In this document: one piece after another, positions 53,611 through 64,000 of the stretch
Position numbering within the stretch: position 1 is the stretch's first letter
Layout: the number at the start of each line of letters is the position of its first letter
Origin: Sepiola atlantica
Lineage: Eukaryota > Mollusca > Cephalopoda > Sepiida > Sepiolidae
NCBI GenBank assembly: GCA_963556195.1
Contig: OY744535.1
Location: 97,265,353-97,329,352, forward strand
Length of the DNA: 64,000 nt
Reading direction: 5' to 3'
Notes under the pieces: model-generated
Seen by the model: the letters and a program-made list of their open reading frames with translations, nothing else
Database searches by the model: none
Told to the model about the DNA's origin: nothing
Translations under genes and position numbers: made by a program

Positions 53611-56600
53611 AAGCTGTCACTAAATGTGCTGTTAATTCTAACATGACTTTGAGCATTTCTGTACATTGATTGAACAACCTTTACCAACCACTTGTTAGCC
53701 CCTAGTTTATGCAAAGCCCACCAAACAATTTTAAATTTAAGCTGTCACTAAATGTTCTGTTAATTCTAACATGACTTTTAGACTTTCTGTACATTGCTTG
53801 AACAACCTTTACCAACCACTTGTTAGCCCCTAGTTTATGCAAAGCCCACCAAAAAATTTTAAATTTAAACTGTCTCTAAATGTGCTGTTAATTCTAACAT
53901 GACTTTGAGCATTTCTGTACATTGCTTGAACAACCTTCACATACCACTTGTTAGCCCCTAGTTTATGCAAAGCCCACCAAACAATTTTAAATTTAAACTG
54001 TCACTAAATGTGCTGTTAATTCTAACATGACTTTGAGCATTTCTGTACATTGCTTAAACAACCTTCACCAACCACTTGTTAGCTCCTAGTTTATGCAAAG
54101 CCCACCAAACAATTTTAAATTTAAACTGTAACTAAATGTGCTGGGGATTCTAACATGACTTTGAGCATTTCTGTACATTGCTTGAACAACCTTCACCAAC
54201 CACTTGTTAGCCCCTAGTTTATGCAAAGCCCACCAAACAATTTTAAATTTAAACTGTCACTAAATGTGCTGTTAATTCTAACATGACTTTGAGCATTTCT
54301 GTACATTGCTTGAACAACCTTCACCAACCACTTGTTAGCCCCTAGTTTATGCAAAGCCCACCAAACAATTTTAAATTTAAACTGTCACTAAATGTGCTGT
54401 TAATTCTAACATTACTTTGAGCATTTCTGTACATTGCTTTAACAACCTTCACCAACCACTTGTTGGCCCCGAGTTTATGCAAAGCCCACCAAATAATTTT
54501 AAATTTAAACTGTCACTAAATGTGCTGTTAATTCTAACATGACTTTGAGCATTTCTGTACATTGCTTGAACAACCTTCACCAACCACTTGTAAGCTCCTA
54601 GTTTATGCAAAGCCCACCAAACAATTTTAAATTTAAGCTGTCACTAAATGTTCTGTTAATTCTAACATGACTTTTAGACTTTCTGTACATTGCTTAAACA
54701 ACCTTTACCAACCACTTGTTAGCCCCTAGTTTATGCAAAGCCCACCAAACAATTTTAAATTTAAACTGTCTCTAAATGTGCTGTTAATTCTAACATGACT
54801 TTGAGCATTTCTGTATATTGCTTGAACAACCTTCACCAACCACTTGTTAGCCCCTAGTTTATGCAAAGCCCACCAAACAATTTTAAATTTAAACTGTCAC
54901 TAAATGTGCTGTTAATTCTAACATGACTTTGAGCATTTCTGTACATTGCTTGAACAACCTTCACCAACCACTTGTTAGCGCCTAGTTTATGCAAAGCCCA
55001 CCAAACAATTTTAAATTTAAACTGTCACTAAATGTGCTGTTAATTCTAACATGACTTTGAGCATTTCTGTACATTGCTTGAACAACCTTCACCAACCACT
55101 TGTTAGCCCCTAGTTTATGCAAAGCCCACCAAACAATTTTAAATTTAAACTGTCACTAAATGTGCTGTTAATTCTAACATGACTTTGAGCATTTCTGTAC
55201 ATTGCTTGAACAACCTTCACCAACCACTTGTTAGCCCCTAGTTTATGCAAAGCCCACCAAACAATTTTAAATTTAAACTGTCACTAAATGTGCTGTTAAT
55301 TCTAACATTACTTTGAGCATTTCTGTACATTGCTTTAACAACCTTCACCAACCACTTGTTGGCCCCGAGTTTATGCAAAGCCCACCAAACAATTTTAAAT
55401 TTAAACTGTCACTAAATGTGCTGTTAATTCTAACATGACTTTGAGCATTTCTGTACATTGCTTGAACAACCTTCACCAACCACTTGTTAGCTCCTAGTTT
55501 ATGCAAAGCCCACCAAACAATTTTAAATTTAAACTGTCACTAAATGTGCTGTAAATTCTAACATGACTTTGAGCATTTCTGTACATTGCTTGAACAACCT
55601 TCACCAACCACTTGTTAGCTCCTAGTTTATGCAAAGCCCACCAAACAATTTTAAATTTAAACTGTCACTAAATGTGCTGTTAATTCTAACATGACTTTGA
55701 GCATTTCTGTACATTGCTTGAACAACATTCACCAACCACTTGTTAGCTCCTAGTTTATGCAAAGCCCACCAAACAATTTTAAATTTAAACTGTCACTAAA
55801 TGTGCTGTTAATTCTAACATGACTTTGAGCATTTCTGTACATTGCTTGAACAACCTTCACCAACCACTTGTTAGCCCCTAGTTTATGCAAAGCCCACCAA
55901 ACAATTTTAAATTTTAACTGTCACTAAATGTGCTGTTAATTCTGACATGACTTTGAGCATTCCTGTACATTGCTTGAACAACCTTCACCAACCACTTGTT
56001 AGCCCCTAGTTTATGCAAAGCCCACCAAACAATTTTATATTTAAACTGTCACTAAATGTGCTGTTAATTCTAACATGACTTTGAGCATTTCTGTACATTG
56101 CTTGAACAACCTTCACCAACCACTTGTTAGCCCCTAGTTTATGCAAAGCCCACCAAACAATTTTAAATCCAAGCTGTCACTAAATGTGCTGTTAATTCTA
56201 ACAGTACTTAGAGCATTTCTGTACATTGCTTGAACAACCTTTACCAACCACTTGTTAGCCCCTAGTTTATGCAAAGCCCACCAAACAATTTTAAATTTAA
56301 ACTGTCTCTAAATGTGCTGTTAATTCTAACATGACTTTTAGACTTTCTGTACATTGCTTAAACAACCTTTACCAACCACTTGTTAGCCCCTAGTTTATGC
56401 AAAGCCCACCAAACAATTTTAAATTTAAACTGTCTCTAAATGTGCTGTTAATTCTAACATGACTTTGAGCATTTCTGTACATTGCTTGAACAACCTTCAC
56501 CAACCACTTGTTAGCCCCTAGTTTATGCAAAGCCCACCAAACAATTTTAAATTTAAACTGTCACTAAATGTGCTGTTAATTCTAACATGACTTTGAGCAT

Positions 56601-59600
56601 TTCTGTACATTGCTTGAACAACCTTCACCAACCACTTGTTAGCTCCTAGTTTATGCAAAGCCCACCAAACAATTTTAAATTTAAACTGTCACTAAATGTG
56701 CTGTTAATTCTAACATGACTTTGAGCATTTCTGTACATTGCTTGAACAACCTTCACCAACCACTTGTTAGCCCCTAGTTTATGCAAAGCCCACCAAACAA
56801 TTTTAAATTTAAACTGTCACTAAATGTGCTGTTAATTCTAACATGACTTTGAGCATTTCTGTACATTGCTTGAACAACCTTCACCAACCACTTGTTAGCC
56901 CCTAGTTTATGCAAAGCCCACCAAACAATTTTAAATTTAAACTGTCACTAAATGTGCTGTTAATTCTAACATGACTTTGAGCATTTCTGTACATTGCTTG
57001 AACAACCTTCACCAACCACTTGTTAGCCCATAGTTTATGCAAAGCGTACCAAACAATTTTAAATTTAAACTGTCACTAAATGTGCTGTTAATTCTAACAT
57101 GACTTTGAGCATTTCTGTACATTGCTTGAACAACCTTCACCAACCACTTGTAAGGCCCTAGTTTATGCAAAGCCCACCAAACAATTTTAAATTTAACCTG
57201 TCACTAAATGTGCTGTTTATTCTAACATGACTGTGAGCATTTCTGTACATTGCTTGAACAACCTTCACCTACCACTTGTTAGCCCATAGTTTATGCAAAG
57301 CCCACCAAACAATTTTAAATTCAAGCTGTCACTAAATGTGCTGTTAATTCTAACATGACTTTGAGCATTTCTGTACATTGCTTGAGCAACCTTTACCAAC
57401 CACTTGTTAGCCCCTAGTTTATGCAAAGCCCACCAAACAATTTTAAATTTAAGCTGTCACTAAATGTTCTGTTAATTCTAACATGACTTTTAGACTTTCT
57501 GTACATTGCTTGAACAACCTTTACCAACCACTTGTTAGCCCCTAGTTTATGCAAAGCCCACCAAAAAATTTTAAATTTAAACTGTCTCTAAATGTGCTGT
57601 TAATTCTAACATGACTTTGAGCATTTCTGTACATTGCTTGAACAACCTTCACATACCACTTGTTAGCCCCTAGTTTATGCAAAGCCCACCAAACAATTTT
57701 AAATTTAAACTGTCACTAAATGTGCTGTTAATTCTAACATGACTTTGAGCATTTCTGTACATTGCTTAAACAACCTTCACCAACCACTTGTTAGCTCCTA
57801 GTTTATGCAAAGCCCACCAAACAATTTTAAATTTAAACTGTAACTAAATGTGCTGTTAATTCTAACATGACTTTGAGCATTTCTGTACATTGCTTGAACA
57901 ACCTTCACCAACCACTTGTTAGCCCCTAGTTTATGCAAAGCCCACCAAACAATTTTAAATTTAAACTGTCACTAAATGTGCTGTTAATTCTAACATGACT
58001 TTGAGCATTTCTGTACATTGCTTGAACAACCTTCACCAACCACTTGTTAGCCCCTAGTTTATGCAAAGCCCACCAAACAATTTTAAATTTAAACTGTCAC
58101 TAAATGTGCTGTTAATTCTAACATTACTTTGAGCATTTCTGTACATTGCTTTAACAACCTTCACCAACCACTTGTTGGCCCCGAGTTTATGCAAAGCCCA
58201 CCAAACAATTTTAAATTTAAACTGTCACTAAATGTGCTGTTAATTCTAACATGACTTTGAGCATTTCTGTACATTGCTTGAACAACCTTCACCAACCACT
58301 TGTTAGCTCCTAGTTTATGCAAAGCCCACCAAACAATTTTAAATTTAAACTGTCACTAAATGTGCTGTAAATTCTAACATGACTTTGAGCATTTCTGTAC
58401 ATTGCTTGAACAACCTTCACCAACCACTTGTTAGCTCCTAGTTTATGCAAAGCCCACCAAACAATTTTAAATTTAAACTGTCACTAAATGTGCTGTTAAT
58501 TCTAACATGACTTTGAGCATTTCTGTACATTGCTTGAACAACCTTCACCAACCACTTGTTAGCTCCTAGTTTATGCAAAGCCCACCAAACAATTTTAAAT
58601 TTAAACTGTCACTAAATGTGCTGTTAATTCTAACATGACTTTGAGCATTTCTGTACATTGCTTGAACAACCTTCACCAACCACTTGTTAGCCCCTAGTTT
58701 ATGCAAAGCCCACCAAACAATTTTAAATTTTAACTGTCACTAAATGTGCTGTTAATTCTGACATGACTTTGAGCATTCCTGTACATTGCTTGAACAACCT
58801 TCACCAACCACTTGTTAGCCCCTAGTTTATGCAAAGCCCACCAAACAATTTTATATTTAAACTGTCACTAAATGTGCTGTTAATTCTAACATGACTTTGA
58901 GCATTTCTGTTCATCGCTTGAACAACCTTCACCAACCACTTGTTAGCCCCTAGTTTATGCAAAGCCCACCAAACAATTTTAAATTCAAGCTGTCACTAAA
59001 TGTGCTGTTAATTCTAACAGTACTTAGAGCATTTCTGTACATTGCTTGAACAACCTTTACCAACCACTTGTTAGCCCCTAGTTTATGCAAAGCCCACCAA
59101 ACAATTTTAAATTTAAACTGTCTCTAAATGTGCTGTGAATTCTGACATGACTTTTAGACTTTCTGTACATTGCTTAAACAACCTTTACCAACCACTTGTT
59201 AGCCCCTAGTTTATGCAAAGCCCACCAAACAATTTTAAATTTAAACTGTCTCTAAATGTGCTGTTAATTCTAACATGACTTTGAGCATTTCTGTACATTG
59301 CTTGAACAACCTTCACCAACCACTTGTTAGCCCCTAGTTTATGCAAAGCCCACCAAACAATTTTAAATTTAAACTGTCACTAAATGTGCTGTTAATTCTA
59401 ACATGACTTTGAGCATTTCTGTACATTGCTTGAACAACCTTCACCAACCACTTGTTAGCTCCTAGTTTATGCAAAGCCCACCAAACAATTTTAAATTTAA
59501 ACTGTCACTAAATGTGCTGTTAATTCTAACATGACTTTGAGCATTTCTGTACATTGCTTGAACAACCTTCACCAACCACTTGTTAGCCCCTAGTTTATGC

Positions 59601-60441
59601 AAAGCCCACCAAACAATTTTAAATTTAAACTGTCACTAAATGTGCTGTTAATTCTAACATGACTTTGAGCATTTCTGTACATTGCTTGAACAACCTTCAC
59701 CAACCACTTGTTAGCCCCTAGTTTATGCAAAGCCCACCAAACAATTTTAAATTTAAACTGTCACTAAATGTGCTGGTAATTCTAACATTACTTTGAGCAT
59801 TTCTGTACATTGCTTTAACAACCTTCACCAACCACTTGTTGGCCCCGAGTTTATGCAAAGCCCACCAAACAATTTTAAATTTAAACTGTCACTAAATGTG
59901 CTGTTAATTCTAACACGACTTTGAGCATTTCTGTACATTGCTTGAACAACCTTCACCAACCACTTGTTAGCTCCTAGTTTATGCAAAGCCCACCAAACAA
60001 TTTTAAATTAAAACTGTAACTAAATGTGCTGTAAATTCTAACATGACTTTGAGCATTTCTGTACATTGCTTGAACAACCATCACCAACCACTTGTTAGCT
60101 CCTAGTTTATGCAAAGCCCACCAAACAATTTTAAATTTAAACTGTCACTAAATGTGCTGTTAATTCTAACATGACTTTGAGCATTTCTGTACATTGCTTG
60201 AACAACCTTCACCAACCACTTGTTAGCTCCTAGTTTATGCAAAGCCCACCAAACAATTTTAAATTTAAACTGTCACTAAATGTGCTGTTAATTCTAACAT
60301 GACTTTGAGCATTTCTGTACATTGCTCTAACAACCTTCACCAACCACTTGTTAGCCCCTAGTTTATGCAAAGCCCACCAAACAATTTTAAATTTTAACTG
60401 TCACTAAATGTGCTGTTAATTCTGACATGACTTTGAGCATT
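53611..60441. repeat. Overlapping 29-, 22- and 13-monomer duplications
   Basis: AAGCTGTC in the TTCAAGCTG variant at 53611 and GACTTTCTGT at 53781 recur at 57323 and 57493 (both 3,712 bp, 29 x 128). GACTTTCTGT at 56341 recurs at 59157, and TCCTGTACAT at 55961 recurs at 58777 (both 2,816 bp, 22 x 128). TCCTGTACAT recurs again at 60441 (1,664 bp, 13 x 128). A further marker, TAAGGCCCTA at 52799 and 57151, gives 34 x 128. Duplications of different length therefore overlap, which points to repeated unequal exchange rather than one fixed higher-order unit. Confidence 0.8.
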
Positions 60442-63400
60442 CCTGTACATTGCTTGAACAACCTTCACCAACCACTTGTTAGCCCCTAGTTTATGCAAAG
60501 CCCACCAAACAATTTTATATTTAAACTGTCACTAAATGTGCTGTTAATTCTAACATGACTTTGAGCATTTCTGTACATTGCTTGAACAACCTTCACCAAC
60601 CACTTGTTAGCCCCTAGTTTATGCAAAGCCCACCAAACAATTTTAAATTCAAGCTGTCACTAAATGTGCTGTTAATTCTAACAGTACTTAGAGCTTTTCT
60701 GTACATTGCTTGAAAAACCTTTACCAACCACTTGTTAGCCCCTAGTTTATGCAAAGCCCACCAAACAATTTTAAATTTAAACTGTCTCTAAATGTGCTGT
60801 TAATTCTAACATGACTTTGAGCATTTCTGTACATTGCTTGAACAACCTTCACCAACCACTTGTTAGCCCCTAGTTTATGCAAAGCCCACCAAACAATTTT
60901 AAATTTTAACTGTCACTAAATGTGCTGTTAATTCTAACATGACTTTGAGCATTTCTGTACATTGCTTGAACAACCTTCACCAACCACTTGTTAGCCCCTA
61001 GTTTATGCAAAGCCTACCAAACAATTTTAAATTTAAGCTGTCACTAAATGTGCTGTTTATTCTAACATGACTTTGAGCATTTCTGTACATTGCTTGAACA
61101 ACCTTCACCAACCACTTGTTAGCCCCTAGTTTATGCAAAGCCCACCAAACAATTTTAAATTTAAGCTGTCACTAAATGTGCTGTTAATTCTAACATGACT
61201 TTTAGCATTTCTGTACATTGCTTGAACAACCTTTACCAACCACTTGTTAGCCCCTAGTTTATGCAAAGCCCACCAAACAATTTTAAATTTAACCTGTCAC
61301 TAAATGTGCTGTTAATTCTAACATGACTTTGAGCATTTCTGTACATTGCTTGAACAACCTTTACCAACCACTTGTTAGCCCCTAGTTTATGCAAAGCCCA
61401 CCAAACAATTTTAAATTTTAACTGTCACTAAATGTTCTGTTAATTCTAACATGACTTTTAGCATTTCTGTACATTGCTTGAACAACCTTCACCAACCACT
61501 TGTTAGCCCCTAGTTTATGCAAAGCCCACCAAACAATTTTAAATTTAACCTGTCACTAAATGTGCTGTTAATTCTAACATGACTTTGAGCATTTCTGTAC
61601 ATTGCTTGAACAACCTTCACCAACCACTTGTTAGCCCCTAGTTTATGCAAAGCCCACCAAACAATTTTAAATTTAAGCTGTCACTAAATGTTCTGTTAAT
61701 TCTAACATGACTTTTAGCATTTCTGTACATTGCTTGAACAACCTTCACCAACCACTTGTTAGCCCCTAGTTTATGCAAAGCCCACCAAACAATTTTAAAT
61801 TTAAGCTGTCACTAAATGTGCTGTTAATTCTAACATGACTTTTAGCATTTCTGTACATTGCTTGAACAACCTTCACCAACCACTTGTTAGCCCCTAGTTT
61901 ATGCAAAGCCCACCAAACAATTTTAAATTTAAACTGTCACTAAATGTGCTGTTAATTCTAACATGACCTTGAGCATTTCTGTACATTGCTTGAACAACCT
62001 TTACCAACCACTTGTTAGCCCCTAGTTTATGCAAAGCCCACCAAACAATTTTAAATTTAACCTGTCACTAAATGTTCTGTTAATTCTAACATGACTTTTA
62101 GCATTTCTGTACATTGCTTGAACAACCTTCACCAACCACTTGTTAGCCCCTAGTTTATGCAAAGCCCACCAAACAATTTTAAATTTAAGCTGTCACTAAA
62201 TGTTCTGTTAATTCTAACATGACTTTTAGCATTTCTGTACATTGCTTGAACAACCTTCACCAACCACTTGTTAGCCCCTAGTTTATGCAAAGCCCACCAA
62301 ACAATTTTAAATTTAAACTGTCACTAAATGTGCTGTTAATTCTAACATGACCTTGAGCATTTCTGTACATTGCTTGAACAACCTTTACCAACCACTTGTT
62401 AGCCCCTACTTTATGCAAAGCCCACCAAACAATTTTAAATTTAACCTGTCACTAAATGTGCTGTTAATTCTAACATGACTTTTAGCATTTCTGTACATTG
62501 CTTGAACAACCTTCACCAACCACTTGTTAGCCCCTAGTTTATGCAAAGCCCACCAAACAATTTTAAATTTAAACTGTCACTAAATGTGCTGTTAATTCTA
62601 ACATGACTTTGAGCATTTCTGTACATTGCTTGAACAACCTTCACCAACCACTTGTTAGCCCCTAGTTTATGCAAAGCCCACCAAACAATTTTAAATTTAA
62701 CCTGTCACTAAATGTGCTGTTAATTCTAACATGACTTTGAGCATTTCTGTACATTGCTTGAACAACCTTCACCAACCACTTGTTAGCCCCTAGTTTATGC
62801 AAAGCCCACCAAACAATTTTAAATTTAACCTGTCACTAAATGTGCTGTTAATTCTAACATGACTTTGAGCATTTCTGTACATTGCTTGAACAACCATTAC
62901 CAACCACTTGTTAGCCCCTAGTTTATGCAAAGCCCACCAAACAATTTTAAATTTTAACTGTCACTAAATGTGCTGTTAATTCTAACATGACTTTGAGCAT
63001 TTCTGTACATTGCTTTAACAACCTTCACCAACCACTTGTTGGCCCCGAGTTTATGCAAAGCCCACCAAACAATTTTAAATTTAAACTGTCACTAAATGTG
63101 CTGTTAATTCTAACATGACTTTTAGCATTTCTGTACATTGCTTGAACAACGTTCACCAACCACTTGTTAGCCCCTAGTTTATGCAAAGCCCACCAAACAA
63201 TTTTAAATTTAAGCTGTCACTAAATGTTCTGTTAATAATAACATGACTTTTAGCATTTCTGTACATTGCTTGAACAACCTTCACCAACCACTTGTTAGCC
63301 CCTAGTTTATGCAAAGCCCACCAAACAATTTTAAATTTAAACTGTCACTAAATGTGCTGTTAATTCTAACATGACTTTGAGAATTTCTGTACATTGCTTG

Positions 63401-64000
63401 AACAACCTTCACCAACCACTTGTTAGCCCCTAGTTTATGCAAAGCCCACCAAACAATTTTAAATTTAAACTGTCTCTAAATGTGCTGTTAATTCTAACAT
63501 GACTTTGAGCATTTCTGTACATTGCTTGAACAACCTTCACAAACCACTTGTTAGCCCCTAGTTTATGCAAAGCCTACCAAACAATTTTAAATTTAAACTG
63601 TCACTGAATGTGCTGTTAATTCTAACATGACTTTGAGCATTTCTGTACATTGCTTGAACAAATTTCACCAACCACTTGTTAGCCCCTAGTTTATGCAAAG
63701 CCCACCAACCAATTTTAAATTATAACTGTCACTAAATGTGCTGTTAATTCTAACATGACTTTTAGCATTTCTGTACATTGCTTGAACAACCTTCACCAAC
63801 CACTTGTTAGCCCCTAGTTTATGCAAAGCCCACCAAATAATTTTAAATTTAAACTGTCACTAAATGTGCTGTTAATTCTAACATGACTTCGAGCATTTCT
63901 GTACATTGCTTGAACAACCTTCACCAACCACTTGTAAGCCGCTAGTTTCTGCAAAGCCCACCAAACAATTTTAAATTTAAGCTGTCACTAAATGTGCTGT

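Larger units (their letters stand above)
25085..64000. repeat. 128-bp satellite array derived from a LINE RT segment
   Basis: About 304 head-to-tail monomers of 128 bp fill this interval and run off the right edge. Examples of exact spacing are ACTGTCAC at 39281 and 39409. Monomers differ mainly at a few positions: AAACTG or AAGCTG, CCTTCACC or CCTTTACC or AATTTCACC, TTAGC or TAAGC, GAGC or TAGC, ACAATTTT or ATAATTTT. Single-base and 4-bp deletions occur in some (for example the shortened CACCAACTTG at about 27967 and 30522). The minus strand is the RT sense strand, but 128 is not divisible by 3, so each monomer shifts frame. The two ~70-77 codon frames near 47977-48210 and 52865-53074 merely span two monomers. 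No interspersed gene or insertion was found anywhere in the array. Confidence 0.97.

Noticed and set aside
25085..64000. CRISPR-like array (regular repeats)
   Set aside because: There are no unique spacers; the whole 128-bp unit is repeated and it is RT-derived. The context is a eukaryotic chromosome.

Overview
The window looks like a piece of an invertebrate animal chromosome. The evidence is spliced, phase 1-1 exons encoding EGF-like modules, a mariner-type DNA transposon, relics of several non-LTR retrotransposons (LINEs), and two very large tandem arrays. A mollusc is my best guess. That guess rests on the style of the Cys-rich EGF exons and on a repeat around 22.3-22.6 kb that I associate with mollusc DNA; no diagnostic sequence proves it. 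Nothing prokaryotic is present.

Layout. (1) 1-15471 is one array of a 15-bp minisatellite (consensus AAATATGTTGAATAT), about 1,030 units. It has a nested hierarchy: 15 bp, then ~1.8-2.6 kb blocks, then a ~6.73 kb duplication. (2) 15472-25084 is the only complex-sequence island. On the minus strand it carries two intact EGF-like exons (23234-23371 and 16270-16410), a decayed copy (15703-15840), a deleted scrap of another (15859-15900) and one candidate small exon (17380-17436). Their introns are packed with dead mobile elements: a plus-strand LINE relic at 16482-17050, a broken mariner at 18031-19131, a heavily mutated LINE at 19577-21919, a LINE 3' scrap with a trinucleotide tail at 23507-23690, and a LINE reverse transcriptase (RT) relic at 24450-25212. 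Local tandem repeats and two promoter-like clusters fill part of the rest. (3) 25085 to the end is a second array, a 128-bp satellite of about 304 monomers that runs off the right edge.

The main discovery is that the 128-bp satellite is itself a piece of the LINE RT gene it touches. Monomer 1 (25085-25212) is continuous, in frame, with the RT relic to its left, whose YADD catalytic box is intact at 24958-24969. The monomer reads on the minus strand as the block containing IVWWAVHKLG, KWLVKVVQAMYRNAQ and SHVRIN, which lies just upstream of the RT active-site region. Because 128 is not a multiple of 3, the array does not encode a repeat protein. It is non-coding satellite DNA that appears to have been born at this site from about 40 RT codons and then grown by repeated local duplications of 9 to 34 monomers.

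No functional operon or pathway can be described. The only plausible host gene is an EGF-repeat (MEGF/scavenger-receptor-like) gene on the minus strand, squeezed between the two arrays. All transposon genes here are broken.
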